A stretch of DNA of 37,281 nt from an uncultured Bacteroidales bacterium (GCA_902801485.1 CADCIP010000027.1:1-37281), one strand, 5' to 3'. Positions 1-8,422 are shown, numbered from the stretch's first letter. The notes: generated by a model not told the origin, from the sequence alone. Numbers and translations: made by a program.

Positions 1-14
1 CAAAAACACGGAAA

Positions 15-39
15 TAAGGAATAGGTTTTAAGGAATAGG
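15..39. repeat. Short direct repeat upstream of the HU-like gene
   Basis: The 11-base word TAAGGAATAGG occurs at 15-25 and again at 29-39, just before the HU-like gene. It may be a binding site pair or chance in AT-rich DNA. No clear promoter is visible in the 72 bases before the gene. Confidence 0.4.
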
Positions 40-72
40 AAAAAGTTTTACAACCTTAAAATTTATCAATTT

Positions 73-627
73 ATGGCACTTAAGGTAAAGGCAGTGGAAC
101 GACTGCTGAAGTTTGACAAGGAATCTGCGGGCAAGTACCGCTATGTGATGAAGGCCGACCTGTACACCAGCCTGACTCAGGCAAAGGTCATCAAGGAGGC
201 TGCCCTGCGAAGCGGCGTAAGTCAGGGCGTGATGAAGGCCTGCTGGGATGCAGCCGGCGAAGTGATTAAGGCTTGGGCTACGGAAGGCCACTCGGTGGCT
301 CTGCCCGGACTGGGAACCATGCGCTTCGGTCTGCGAAGCAAGGCTGTGGAGAAGGTTGAGGACGTGAAGACCAGCCTCATCGAGAGTCGCCGCATCATCT
401 TCACTCCCTCGGTTGATTTGAAGGACGAACTGGCCAACACCGCTATCCAGATCACCTGCATCGACCGCAACGGCAACGAGGTGAAGCGCGTAACCAGCAC
501 CAGCGGCGAGGTGGAAGATCCCGAGAACGGGAACGAAAACGTTAACGATAACCCTAACGACAACGGGAACGAAAACCAAAACGGCAACGGCGGCAACGGT
601 GGTGGCGATAGCGGCGACGAGGACTAA
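73..627 (+). CDS. HU-like DNA-binding protein with acidic Asn/Gly-rich tail
   Basis: A 184-residue protein of the Bacteroidetes HU-like (HU-HIG) family, nucleoid-associated proteins that bind and bend DNA. Residues 1 to about 125 hold the HU-like fold, with a central LPGLGTMRFGLRSKA stretch corresponding to the DNA-gripping arm region. From about residue 150 the chain becomes a disordered acidic tail of Asn, Gly, Glu and Asp (PENGNENVNDNPNDNG...GDSGDED). The tail DNA contains a 15-base direct repeat (526-540 and 562-576), so it has probably grown by slippage. The ATG at 73 is the natural start: it opens the MALKVKAVERLLKFD family N-terminus. A smalltalk-type gene follows after 21 bp, the usual partner in Bacteroidales. 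An N-acetylmuramoyl-L-alanine amidase often comes next in such loci, but here there is a terminator instead. The family call is good; the exact role is unknown. Confidence 0.85.
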   Translation: MALKVKAVERLLKFDKESAGKYRYVMKADLYTSLTQAKVIKEAALRSGVSQGVMKACWDAAGEVIKAWATEGHSVALPGLGTMRFGLRSKAVEKVEDVKTSLIESRRIIFTPSVDLKDELANTAIQITCIDRNGNEVKRVTSTSGEVEDPENGNENVNDNPNDNGNENQNGNGGNGGGDSGDED

Positions 628-648
628 TCAACAACGGAGGGCTGACGT

Positions 649-759
649 ATGAAGAAGTATAGTCTGATTGAGATTGCGGTGAAGGTGATAGTAGCCGCGC
701 TCACAGCTTTCCTGACGGCACTCACCACCACGAGTTGCATGGGACACGGACCGTTTTAA
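649..759 (+). CDS. Smalltalk-type small membrane peptide (36 aa)
   Basis: A 36-residue ORF, MKKYSLIEIAVKVIVAALTA followed by FLTALTTTSCMGHGPF. It has a short basic N-terminus, one hydrophobic helix (about residues 9-27) and a Cys at residue 31. This matches the Bacteroidales 'smalltalk protein' family, which lies directly downstream of HU-like genes. A good ribosome-binding site, GGAGG at 636-640, sits 8 bases before the ATG, which supports real translation. A strong terminator follows 26 bases after the stop. The TTSC stretch resembles a lipobox but does not fit a standard one. The function is unknown; co-transcription with the HU-like gene is inferred from spacing. Confidence 0.8.
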   Translation: MKKYSLIEIAVKVIVAALTAFLTALTTTSCMGHGPF

Positions 760-785
760 TGTGAATTTGCTCTCTCTCCTATGAT

Positions 786-829
786 GAGCCGCCGATATCC
801 GATGATGACGGGTACCGGCGGCTCTTTTT
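786..829 (+). terminator. Rho-independent terminator after HU/smalltalk
   Basis: The nine-base arms GAGCCGCCG (786-794) and CGGCGGCTC (816-824) pair perfectly. The stem can extend inward with a few imperfect pairs, and a TTTTT run follows. It closes the HU/smalltalk transcription unit. Confidence 0.9.
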
Positions 830-881
830 ATTGCTTTATGTCAATAAAATCAACAAATTGCTTTCAAAAAGAAGAAAAATA

Positions 882-913
882 TTTGCACATAATTGCAAAA
901 AGTATTACCTTTG
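882..913 (+). promoter_or_regulatory. Bacteroidetes-type promoter for dapF
   Basis: TTTG at 882-885 is followed after 20 bases by TACCTTTG (906-913). This matches the Bacteroidetes primary sigma consensus TTTG-N19/20-TAnnTTTG. It lies 49 bases before the dapF ATG and after the preceding terminator. Confidence 0.7.
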
Positions 914-962
914 TCGCGTTTTGTTACGGATAGAAAGCATAAACAATAGAAACTAAAACAAA

Positions 963-1829
963 ATGTCAGAGAAGATTCACTTTACCAAGATGCACGGTGC
1001 AGGCAACGATTACATATACGTTGACACTACCTTATATAATATAAAGGACCCTGCCGCAGCTGCCATCGCCTGGAGCGACCGGCACAAGGGCATCGGATCA
1101 GACGGATTGGTGCTGATCGGGCGCAGCCCGCTTCCCGAGGCGGACTTTACCATGCGCATCTTTAATGCTGACGGTTCAGAGGCTATGATGTGTGGTAATG
1201 CCAGCAGGTGCATCGGCAAATACCTATATGAGAGGACTCACCCCTGGCCCCTCCCTTGTAAGGAGGGGGATGGTTACCAAGAGACGGTGATTCGCCTGCT
1301 TACGCTTTCAGGAATAAAATTGCTCTTCCTGCGCATTGTGAACGGCATCGTGGAAAGTGTGACGGTAGATATGGGCGAACCGGTTTTCGAGGACGAAAGG
1401 CTGTTTAACCCTGCATGTGATCCCCTCGCCCAAAGTGTTCCCCCTGCCCACGGGGCCGGGGCCCAATTTGTCTCCATGGGCAACCCCCACTATGTAATCT
1501 TTACCAATGATGTGGACGCAGTAGAGACGAAGGGATGTGAGTTAGAATTCCATGCCGCTTTTCCCGAACGCTGTAACATCGAATTTGCCGAAATGCGTCC
1601 TGACGGCATTCGGGTTCGCGTTTGGGAGCGCGGCAGCGGCATAACACAAGCCTGTGGAACAGGCGCCTGCGCTACGGCTGTGGCAGCTTGTAAGACGGGA
1701 CGCTCGGGTCGCAAAAACCGTATTATCATGGATGGCGGCGAGCTGGAGATTGAATGGAACGAGGCTGACAACCATGTGTATATGACGGGCCCGGCAGAGT
1801 TTGTGTTTGAGGGAGAGGTTGATTTTTAG
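963..1829 (+). CDS. dapF: Diaminopimelate epimerase
   Basis: Converts LL- to meso-diaminopimelate for lysine and peptidoglycan synthesis; cytosolic and cofactor-free. The two catalytic cysteines are visible: C77 in MMCGNASRC and C231 in the [12 protein letters not shown] motif. The substrate-binding signatures [11 protein letters not shown] (residues 9-19) and [11 protein letters not shown] are intact. The protein has 288 residues, against roughly 270 usual. The excess matches two in-frame palindromic elements: residues about 92-104 ([13 protein letters not shown]) and 154-167 ([14 protein letters not shown]). Both fall between conserved blocks and leave the catalytic motifs untouched, so the enzyme is probably active. 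dapL follows, giving two consecutive steps of the LL-DAP aminotransferase pathway. The 299-bp gap to dapL is filled with tandem repeats, so co-transcription is plausible but unproven. Confidence 0.95.
   Translation: MSEKIHFTKMHGAGNDYIYVDTTLYNIKDPAAAAIAWSDRHKGIGSDGLVLIGRSPLPEADFTMRIFNADGSEAMMCGNASRCIGKYLYERTHPWPLPCKEGDGYQETVIRLLTLSGIKLLFLRIVNGIVESVTVDMGEPVFEDERLFNPACDPLAQSVPPAHGAGAQFVSMGNPHYVIFTNDVDAVETKGCELEFHAAFPERCNIEFAEMRPDGIRVRVWERGSGITQACGTGACATAVAACKTGRSGRKNRIIMDGGELEIEWNEADNHVYMTGPAEFVFEGEVDF
1237..1274 (+). repeat. In-frame palindromic element, forward copy, in dapF
   Basis: A diverged forward copy (CTCACCCCTGGCCCCTCCC...AAGGAGGGGGAT) reading [13 protein letters not shown]. Its codon register is shifted by one base relative to the other forward copies, yet the frame stays open. 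Confidence 0.75.
1422..1463 (-). repeat. In-frame palindromic element, reverse copy, in dapF
   Basis: A 42-base (14-codon) reverse-oriented copy reading [14 protein letters not shown]. Its reverse complement contains the ...GTGGGC(A/G)...GGGGGAACACTTTGGGCGAGGGG layout of the long 57-bp form. It pairs with the forward copy at 1237-1274. Confidence 0.75.
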
Positions 1830-2003
1830 AGTTTACAGTTTAGAGTTTAGAGTTTAGAGTCAGTTTAGAGAGTTTAGAGTTTAGAGTCAGTTTAATAAGT
1901 TTAAGAGTTTAATAGTTTAAGAGTTTAATAAGTTTAAGAGTCTGTTTATTTAGTTTAGAGTTTAGAGTTTAGAGTTTAGAGTCAGTGTTTGAAGTTTAGA
2001 GTA
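1827..2003. repeat. Degenerate tandem repeat between dapF and dapL
   Basis: About 25 imperfect copies of a 6-8 base unit (GTTTAGA, GTTTAAGA and variants) start at the dapF stop codon and fill most of the 299-bp gap. A short GCCG hairpin near 2030-2043 and a CTCTCTTAGGAGAGAG palindrome near 2079-2094 follow. The palindrome resembles the core of the intragenic elements. No gene is seen here. Confidence 0.8.
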
Positions 2004-2128
2004 GCAGGTTTGAAGTACTATTTTACTCCGCCAGTGGCGGCACTATTTATCAACTTTAAACTATCAACTCTCAACTTTCTCTCTTAGGAGAGAGGGCCGC
2101 TAACCGCTAACCGCAGAGAATAAAGAAT

Positions 2129-3325
2129 ATGAAAATAAACGAGCATTATATGGAGCTGTCGGGCAACTATCTGTTCGCAGATATTGCTAAGAAGGTGCAG
2201 GCCTTCAAGGAAGAGAACCCCGAAGCAAATGTAATAAGCCTTGGTATCGGTGACGTAACACAGCCGCTTTGTCCTGCTGTGGTGGAGGCCTTGCATAAGG
2301 CTGCCGACGAGATGGGACAGACGGCGACTTTCCGCGGCTACGGCCCCGAGCGGGGGTACGACTTCCTGCGTAATGCTATTGTCGAGAACGATTATCGTGC
2401 ACGTGGTATCGATATAGATGCCGAGGAGGTGTTCGTAAGTGACGGGGCCAAGAGCGATACAGGCAACTTTCAGGAACTGCTGAGTGATGAGTGCGTAGTA
2501 GCCGTTACAGATCCCGTCTATCCTGTCTATGTGGATTCTAACGTAATGGCCGGTCGTCGTATCGTGAAACTGCCCTGCACAGCAGAGAATAGTTTTGTAC
2601 CCGGTATTCCCGGGGAACGTGTGGATGTTGTGTATTTGTGCTATCCCAACAACCCGACAGGAACAACACTGACAAAGGATCAGTTGAAGAAATGGGTGGA
2701 TTATGCACTCCGGAACGATGTGCTTATCTTCTACGATGCTGCATACGAGGCATTCATCCAGAGTGAAAACGTTCCGCATAGCATCTACGAGATTCCTGAA
2801 GCCAGGCGGTGTGCCGTGGAGTTTCACAGCTTCTCCAAGACGGCAGGGTTTACAGGAGTCCGTTGCGGATACACGATTGTTCCCAAAACGTTGAACGTAC
2901 CCTTGAATCGGTTGTGGAGCCGCCGCCAGTGCACCAAGTTTAACGGCACCAGCTACTTGAGTCAACGTGCTGCCGAGGCTATCTATACGCCTGAGGGGAA
3001 GAAGCAGATACGGGCTACCATCGCATACTATATGGAGAATGCCCGTTTGATGCGTGAGACGTTGACCGGCATGGGCTTTACCGTTTATGGCGGCACCGAT
3101 GCGCCCTATCTGTGGGTGAAGACACCAAGCCTCACCCCCGCCCCCGCTCCAAAGGGCGAGGGGAGTAGTTGGAGATTCTTCGACTGGATGCTACACTCCG
3201 CTCACGTGGTTTGCACTCCCGGCGCAGGCTTCGGTCCCAGCGGAGAGGGGTACGTCAGACTGACTGCGTTCGGTACACATGAAGCAACGATGGAAGCACT
3301 CCAGCGTATAAAAAATAAATTGTAA
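2129..3325 (+). CDS. dapL: LL-diaminopimelate aminotransferase
   Basis: A PLP-dependent class I/II aminotransferase that makes LL-diaminopimelate directly from tetrahydrodipicolinate, bypassing the acylated DAP intermediates. Visible family blocks are [47 protein letters not shown], the PLP lysine K237 in [16 protein letters not shown], and [16 protein letters not shown] near the end. It has 398 residues, slightly shorter than the usual ~410, because loops near residues 145-155 and 255-265 are short. At 334-346 it gains one in-frame palindromic element, [13 protein letters not shown], between WVKTP and SWRFFDWML, where relatives have only a short turn. All active-site motifs are intact. It lies downstream of dapF and upstream of gltB. 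Confidence 0.95.
   Translation: MKINEHYMELSGNYLFADIAKKVQAFKEENPEANVISLGIGDVTQPLCPAVVEALHKAADEMGQTATFRGYGPERGYDFLRNAIVENDYRARGIDIDAEEVFVSDGAKSDTGNFQELLSDECVVAVTDPVYPVYVDSNVMAGRRIVKLPCTAENSFVPGIPGERVDVVYLCYPNNPTGTTLTKDQLKKWVDYALRNDVLIFYDAAYEAFIQSENVPHSIYEIPEARRCAVEFHSFSKTAGFTGVRCGYTIVPKTLNVPLNRLWSRRQCTKFNGTSYLSQRAAEAIYTPEGKKQIRATIAYYMENARLMRETLTGMGFTVYGGTDAPYLWVKTPSLTPAPAPKGEGSSWRFFDWMLHSAHVVCTPGAGFGPSGEGYVRLTAFGTHEATMEALQRIKNKL
3128..3166 (+). repeat. In-frame palindromic element, forward 39-bp copy, in dapL
   Basis: Exactly 13 codons reading [13 protein letters not shown], in the standard register (AGC CTC ACC CCC ...). It is the only copy in dapL, placed in a surface turn between conserved blocks. 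Confidence 0.85.
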
Positions 3326-3366
3326 ATCGTAAATTGTCAAATTACTGAAGTTTCGGAAGTTTAAAT

Positions 3367-3490
3367 GGAAGTTAACTCGTTACGCTCGTGGGAGTTAAAA
3401 AGGACAACGGTTTTACACGTGCATAACTATCGTCCAGCCAGCTGCTGGCTTAACTTCCTGCGCGCAGCGCATAACTCCCAGTTTAACTTC
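3367..3490. repeat. Interleaved inverted repeats between dapL and gltB
   Basis: GGAAGTTAA (3367-3375) pairs with TTAACTTCC (3450-3458), and GGGAGTTA (3390-3397) with TAACTCCC (3472-3479), an interleaved a-b-a'-b' order. GTTTAACTTC (3481-3490) offers an alternative partner. Small near-palindromes (AGCCAGCTGCTGGCT, TGCGCGCA) lie inside. It looks like an intergenic palindromic repeat or a structured leader before gltB. Confidence 0.5.
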
Positions 3491-3526
3491 ATCTTATAAC
3501 TCCCGAAATTAAAATCAAATTATACA

Positions 3527-6500
3527 ATGAATCAGGGATTATACAACGAAGCTTACGAGCATGATGCTTGCGGCGTGGGAATGGTAGTGAACATCCACGG
3601 CGGAAAGAGTCATGAACTGGTGGACAATGCACTGAAGGTGCTGGAGAATATGGAGCACCGTGGTGCTGAGACACGCGACAAGACGGGTGACGGTGCTGGT
3701 ATTATGGTGCAGATTCCGCACGAGTTTATTCTGCTACAAGGCATACCCGTACCCGAAAAGGGCCGCTACGGAACAGGATTGGTGTTCCTTCCCAAAGACG
3801 AGAAGGCACAACAGGAGATTCTCTCTGTGATGATCGAGGAGATTGAACGCGAAGGACTGCAACTGATGCATATGCGCACGGTTCCCACCTGCCCGGATGT
3901 CTTAGGTGCTGCCGCACGTGAGGTGGAGCCGGAAATCAAACAGATTTTCGTAACCGCCCCCAACAGCCTTACCCCTAACCCCTCTCCCGTGGGCGAGGGG
4001 AACTTTGTGGGCGAGGGGAGCGCTCTTCTGCCTAGCAATACGTCAGAACTTGACCGTAAACTATATATTATAAGGAAGAGAATAGAGAACAGGGTGGAAG
4101 CACTAACAAAGTCTGAAACTCCCCTCTCCCCTTGGAGAGGGGCCGGGGGTGAGGCTTTCTATATCTGCTCTCTCTCCACAAAGAACATCATCTACAAGGG
4201 TATGCTCACCAGCGGGCAGCTGCGCCGCTACTTCCCGGACCTCTCCAATCCCTACTTTACCAGCGGACTGGCATTGGTACATTCACGTTTCTCGACCAAC
4301 ACGTTCCCCAAGTGGAAGCTGGCACAGCCCTTCCGCCTGTTGGCTCATAACGGCGAAATCAACACTATCCGCGGCAACCGAGGCTGGATGAAGGCACGCG
4401 AAAGTGTGCTGAGCAGCGAGGCATTAGGAGATATCAAGGACCTTCGTCCCATAGTTCAGGAAGGCATGAGCGACTCTGCCAGCTTGGACAACGTATTCGA
4501 GTTCCTGATGATGAGCGGGCTCTCGCTACCACAGGCGATGGCTATTTTGGTGCCGGAGAGTTTCAACGACAAGAACCCCATCTCTGAAGACCTGAAGGCG
4601 TTCTACGAGTATCATTCTATCCTGATGGAGCCGTGGGACGGTCCTGCTGCTCTGTTGTTCTCGGACGGTCGTTTTGCCGGCGGTATGCTCGACAGAAACG
4701 GTCTGCGCCCCAGTCGTTACACCATCACCAAGAACGGTATGATAGTTGTTGCCTCCGAGGTTGGCGTAATGGACTTCGAACCCGGTGATGTGGTCAGCAA
4801 GGGACGTCTGCAGCCCGGAAAGATTCTGCTCATAGATACCCAGGAAGGCAAGATATACTACGATGGCGAGATCAAGGAGCAGCTGGCCAAGGCTCACCCC
4901 TATCGCGAATGGCTGAGCACCAACCGTATCCAGCTGGAGAAGCTGAAGAGCGGTCGTCACGTAGAAAATTCTGTAGAGAACCTCGAACGCAAACTCGTAC
5001 AGTTCGGCTACGGACAGGAAGACATTGACAAAACCATCATCCCTATGGCAACAGCCGGTCAGGAGCCTGTGGCTGCAATGGGTAACGATACGCCGCTGGC
5101 TGTTATCAGCGACCGCCCCCAGATATTCTTCAACTATTTCCGTCAGCAGTTCGCGCAGGTTACCAACCCCGCCATCGACCCCATCCGAGAGGAACTGGTG
5201 ATGAGTCTGACAGAGTATATCGGTGCCGTGGGAACCAACATCCTGACACCCGATGCCAGCAACTGCAAGATGGTTCGCCTGCCACAACCTGTGTTGACGA
5301 ATACACAGTTGGATCTATTATGTAATATCCGATCTAGAGGTTTCAAGACCATCAAGCTGCCGATGACCAGCCCCCTGCCAACCTCCAGCCTCACCCCCGG
5401 CCCCTCTCCCGTGAGAGAGGGGAGCTTTGTGGGCGAGGGGGACAATTACTCCCAGGCCGGAGAAGCGTTGGGAATGGCCCTGGACAAGCTTTGCAAGGAT
5501 GCAGAAGAGGCAGTAGATAACGGCTATAACTACATTATACTAACTGACAAGATGGAACTCCTCCCCCAAGGGGGAGGTCGGGAGGGGGCTTTCTACATCC
5601 CCTCGTTGTTGGCCGTGAGCGCTGTTCACCATTATCTTATCGGTGTGGGCAAGCGTGTGCAGACAGCCCTGATTGTCGAAAGCGGCGAGATACGCGAGGT
5701 GATGCACGCCGCTCTGCTCTTAGGTTACGGTGCCAGTGCTATCTGTCCTTACATGACCTTTGCCGTGTTGGACGACCTGGTGAAGAAGCACAAGATTCAG
5801 GAGGATTATGCAACAGCCGAGGCTCATTATATTAAAGCCGTAGATAAGGGGCTGAAGAAGATTATGAGCAAGATGGGTATCAGCACCATCCGCAGTTATC
5901 GCGGTGCCAAGATATTCGAGAGCATCGGACTGAGCGAAGACCTCCTGCGCCGCTACTTCGGCACGGAGGTGAGCACCATTGGCGGTATCGGCCTGAAGGA
6001 AATTGCGAGGGATGCAATTCGCTTGCAGAAGAAGAGCCTCACCCCTAACCCCTCTCCCGTGGGCGAGGGGAACACTTTACTGCAGAACAACGGCCAGTTC
6101 TCTTGGCGCAAGGACGGCATCCTTCATGCATGGAATCCTGACACCATAGCTAATCTGCAGATAGCTACCCGATTGGGCTCATACAAGAAGTTCAAGGAGT
6201 GGTCTGCTATGGTGGACGAGAAGGAGAAGCCTATCTTTATCCGTGACTTCTTCAGCTTCAAGAAGGCTGCCAAGCCCACACCTATTGACGAGGTAGAGCC
6301 TGTAGAGAACATCGTTAAACACTTCGTAACAGGTGCCATGAGTTTCGGTGCCTTGAGTATTGAAGCCCACGAGGCTTTGGCTCTGGCGATGAATAAACTG
6401 GGCACACGAAGCAACACCGGTGAGGGCGGTGAGGATAATGCCCGCTATCACTCGGATGTGGACGGTGTTTCGCTCTCCAGCAAGACCAAACAGATTGCAT

Positions 6501-8278
6501 CAGGCCGTTTTGGTGTCACAGCCGAATACCTGGTGAATGCCGAGGAGATACAGATCAAGGTGGCACAGGGTGCGAAGCCCGGCGAGGGCGGTCAGCTTCC
6601 CGGTTTCAAGGTGAACGACATTATCGCCAAGACACGTAACGCCATCCCTGGCATCTCATTGATTTCACCTCCACCTCATCACGATATCTATTCTATCGAG
6701 GATTTGGCACAGCTTATCTTCGATCTGAAGAATATCAATCCCACAGCAGCCGTGAGCGTAAAGCTGGTTGCCGAGAGTGGTGTAGGAACCATTGCTGCCG
6801 GTGTAGCCAAGGCTAAGGCCGACCTGATTGTAATCAGCGGTGCCGAGGGCGGTACGGGTGCCAGTCCTGCCAGCAGTATGCGCTTTGCCGGTATCTCGCC
6901 AGAGATAGGTCTTGCCGAGACACAGCAGACGCTGGTGATGAACGGACTGCGTAATCAGGTCCGCCTGCAGACCGACGGTCAGCTGAAGACTGCCAAGGAT
7001 GTTATCATCATGGCGATGTTAGGTGCCGACGAGTTCTCGTTCGGTACGCTGCCCCTGATTGTTTTGGGTTGCGTAATGATGCGCAAGTGTAATACCAACA
7101 CCTGCCCCGTAGGTGTTGCCACGCAGGACGAACGGCTCAGAGCCCGTTTTATGGGTCGGGCTGAATATGTGGTGAACTTCTTCACTTTCCTGGCCGAGCA
7201 GGTTCGCGAATACCTGAGCGAAATCGGTGTGAAGAGTCTGAAGGAGATTATCGGTCATACAGAACTGATCGAGAGCCTCACCCCTAACCCCTCTCCCGTG
7301 GGCGAGGGGAACTTTACCGCTGGGAAGTGGCGCACCATCGACTTCGGTCGCCTGCTGTACAAACCCCAGACGGATAAGGTGCTCTACTGGGACCGTGGCG
7401 ACTATACTGGAGTGAACGGTAACCTACTCAACAAACAGATACTGGCAGACTTTGAGGAAATATTATCTTCTCCCCTCGCCTCCGGGAGAGGGGACGGGGG
7501 TGAGGCTTCGTACGCTATCAAGAACACAGACCGTGCAGCCTGCACCATGCTCTCAGGCGCTATTGCCCGGAAGTACGGCGAGAAGGGTTTGCCCGACAGT
7601 ACTATCAATATCAAGTTCAAGGGCTCGGCCGGTCAGTCCTTTGGTGCCTTTGCCGTTCGCGGTCTGAACCTGCGTCTGGAAGGCGAAACCAACGACTATT
7701 TCGGCAAGGGTCTTTCCGGTGGTCGCATCAGCATCCTTCCTCCCGCAAGAAGTGACATCAACTTCCATGCCGAGGACAACATCATTGCCGGTAACACAGG
7801 TTTATACGGAGCCACCAGCGGAGAACTGTATGTGAACGGCCAGGTAGGCGAGCGTTTTGCAGTCCGCAACTCTGGCGCTATCGCTGTTGTGGAGGGTGCC
7901 GGCGACCATTGTTGCGAGTACATGACAGGCGGTCGTGTCGTTGTCTTGGGTAAGACGGGACGCAACTTTGCTGCAGGTATGAGCGGTGGTGTAGCATACG
8001 TTTACGACCCCGACCACACCTTCGACTACTTCTGCAACATGGATATGGTGGAGATTAACTTGGTGGAGGAAGCTTCTCACCGCAAGGAACTGCTGGAGCT
8101 TATCCGTCAGCACTATCTCCACACAGGCTCGGCCCTGGCAGGCCGTATGCTGGACGACTGGAACCGCCACGTGGAGGACTTCATACAGGTTGTTCCCATC
8201 GAGTACAAGCGCGTCCTGCAGGAAGAACAGATGGCCCGTCTGCATGAGAAAATCGCAGATATCCAGAGAGACTACTGA
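3527..8278 (+). CDS. gltB: Glutamate synthase large subunit
   Basis: Transfers the glutamine amide to 2-oxoglutarate to form glutamate, working with GltD. After a 14-residue propeptide, C15 (HDACGVGM) is the N-terminal nucleophile of the class II amidotransferase domain (to about residue 450; LAHNGEINTIRGN is conserved). A central domain follows, then the FMN-binding synthase domain (about 880-1240; GAMSFGALSIEAHEAL, GGTGASP), the Fe-S cysteines in CVMMRKCNTNTCPVG, and the GxGxG C-terminal domain. The protein has 1583 residues; seven in-frame palindromic elements add about 101, so without them it is about 1482, the family's usual size. They sit at residues 147-165, 198-210, 621-639, 678-688, 837-849, 1250-1262 and 1315-1327, all in weakly conserved linkers. 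gltD follows after 144 bp. Confidence 0.96.
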   Translation: MNQGLYNEAYEHDACGVGMVVNIHGGKSHELVDNALKVLENMEHRGAETRDKTGDGAGIMVQIPHEFILLQGIPVPEKGRYGTGLVFLPKDEKAQQEILSVMIEEIEREGLQLMHMRTVPTCPDVLGAAAREVEPEIKQIFVTAPNSLTPNPSPVGEGNFVGEGSALLPSNTSELDRKLYIIRKRIENRVEALTKSETPLSPWRGAGGEAFYICSLSTKNIIYKGMLTSGQLRRYFPDLSNPYFTSGLALVHSRFSTNTFPKWKLAQPFRLLAHNGEINTIRGNRGWMKARESVLSSEALGDIKDLRPIVQEGMSDSASLDNVFEFLMMSGLSLPQAMAILVPESFNDKNPISEDLKAFYEYHSILMEPWDGPAALLFSDGRFAGGMLDRNGLRPSRYTITKNGMIVVASEVGVMDFEPGDVVSKGRLQPGKILLIDTQEGKIYYDGEIKEQLAKAHPYREWLSTNRIQLEKLKSGRHVENSVENLERKLVQFGYGQEDIDKTIIPMATAGQEPVAAMGNDTPLAVISDRPQIFFNYFRQQFAQVTNPAIDPIREELVMSLTEYIGAVGTNILTPDASNCKMVRLPQPVLTNTQLDLLCNIRSRGFKTIKLPMTSPLPTSSLTPGPSPVREGSFVGEGDNYSQAGEALGMALDKLCKDAEEAVDNGYNYIILTDKMELLPQGGGREGAFYIPSLLAVSAVHHYLIGVGKRVQTALIVESGEIREVMHAALLLGYGASAICPYMTFAVLDDLVKKHKIQEDYATAEAHYIKAVDKGLKKIMSKMGISTIRSYRGAKIFESIGLSEDLLRRYFGTEVSTIGGIGLKEIARDAIRLQKKSLTPNPSPVGEGNTLLQNNGQFSWRKDGILHAWNPDTIANLQIATRLGSYKKFKEWSAMVDEKEKPIFIRDFFSFKKAAKPTPIDEVEPVENIVKHFVTGAMSFGALSIEAHEALALAMNKLGTRSNTGEGGEDNARYHSDVDGVSLSSKTKQIASGRFGVTAEYLVNAEEIQIKVAQGAKPGEGGQLPGFKVNDIIAKTRNAIPGISLISPPPHHDIYSIEDLAQLIFDLKNINPTAAVSVKLVAESGVGTIAAGVAKAKADLIVISGAEGGTGASPASSMRFAGISPEIGLAETQQTLVMNGLRNQVRLQTDGQLKTAKDVIIMAMLGADEFSFGTLPLIVLGCVMMRKCNTNTCPVGVATQDERLRARFMGRAEYVVNFFTFLAEQVREYLSEIGVKSLKEIIGHTELIESLTPNPSPVGEGNFTAGKWRTIDFGRLLYKPQTDKVLYWDRGDYTGVNGNLLNKQILADFEEILSSPLASGRGDGGEASYAIKNTDRAACTMLSGAIARKYGEKGLPDSTINIKFKGSAGQSFGAFAVRGLNLRLEGETNDYFGKGLSGGRISILPPARSDINFHAEDNIIAGNTGLYGATSGELYVNGQVGERFAVRNSGAIAVVEGAGDHCCEYMTGGRVVVLGKTGRNFAAGMSGGVAYVYDPDHTFDYFCNMDMVEINLVEEASHRKELLELIRQHYLHTGSALAGRMLDDWNRHVEDFIQVVPIEYKRVLQEEQMARLHEKIADIQRDY
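3965..4021 (+). repeat. In-frame palindromic element, forward 57-bp copy, gltB no. 1
   Basis: Nineteen codons reading SLTPNPSPVGEGNFVGEGS: the 39-bp core plus an 18-bp extension that repeats the GTGGGCGAGGGG half. It pairs with the reverse copy at 4118-4156. Confidence 0.9.
4118..4156 (-). repeat. In-frame palindromic element, reverse 39-bp copy, gltB no. 2
   Basis: Thirteen codons reading TPLSPWRGAGGEA on the gene strand. The native segment KLYIIRKRIENRVEAL lies between it and copy 1, so the pair is two separate insertions rather than one mobile unit. Confidence 0.88.
5387..5443 (+). repeat. In-frame palindromic element, forward 57-bp copy, gltB no. 3
   Basis: Nineteen codons reading SLTPGPSPVREGSFVGEGD, at the junction after the LPMTSPLPTS stretch. 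It carries the same 18-bp extension as copy 1. Confidence 0.9.
5558..5590 (-). repeat. In-frame palindromic element, reverse short copy, gltB no. 4
   Basis: A variant of about 33 bases reading LLPQGGGREGA, with the CTCC...CCCAAGGGGGAGG palindrome and a GGAGGGGGCT end. It sits just before the conserved IPSLLAVSAVHHYLI block. Confidence 0.75.
6035..6073 (+). repeat. In-frame palindromic element, forward 39-bp copy, gltB no. 5
   Basis: Thirteen codons reading SLTPNPSPVGEGN, the consensus peptide. It is the only gltB copy without a reverse partner nearby. Confidence 0.92.
7274..7312 (+). repeat. In-frame palindromic element, forward 39-bp copy, gltB no. 6
   Basis: Thirteen codons, identical in peptide to copy 5 (SLTPNPSPVGEGN). 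The DNA of copies 5 and 6 is the same over the whole 39 bases. Confidence 0.92.
7469..7507 (-). repeat. In-frame palindromic element, reverse 39-bp copy, gltB no. 7
   Basis: Thirteen codons reading SPLASGRGDGGEA on the gene strand, located before the conserved INTDRAACTML-like block (IKNTDRAACTML). It pairs with copy 6, 156 bases upstream. Confidence 0.88.
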
Positions 8279-8280
8279 TA

Positions 8281-8422
8281 TTTACAATTTGACGATTTAC
8301 GAATTACGATTTATATACTATTTCAAGGATTTAGTTATTTAAGCCGCTGAGAGTAAATCATCAAATCATAAAATCGAAAAATAAATAGTAAATTGTATAT
8401 TTGTAAATAGTAAATCATAGAG
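8281..8422. repeat. AT-rich degenerate repeat between gltB and gltD
   Basis: A 144-bp gap made of variants of ATTTACGAATT, AAATCATAAAATCG and GTAAATAGTAAATC. The part at 8287-8313 is close to an inverted copy of the sequence at the dapL stop (3321-3342), so gltB is flanked by related inverted words. No promoter of the TAnnTTTG form is evident. Confidence 0.5.

Noticed and set aside
1827-2003. Phase-variation promoter repeat
   Set aside because: The repeats follow the dapF stop and are degenerate; no promoter boxes with changeable spacing were found, so a switch cannot be supported.
2084-2965. Open frame of 293 codons on the - strand
   Set aside because: Antisense shadow of dapL; Cys/His-rich composition and no family motifs.
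3965-7507. CRISPR-like array from the repeated gltB elements
   Set aside because: Spacing is irregular (about 100 to 1200 bases), orientation alternates, and the spacers are conserved glutamate synthase coding sequence.
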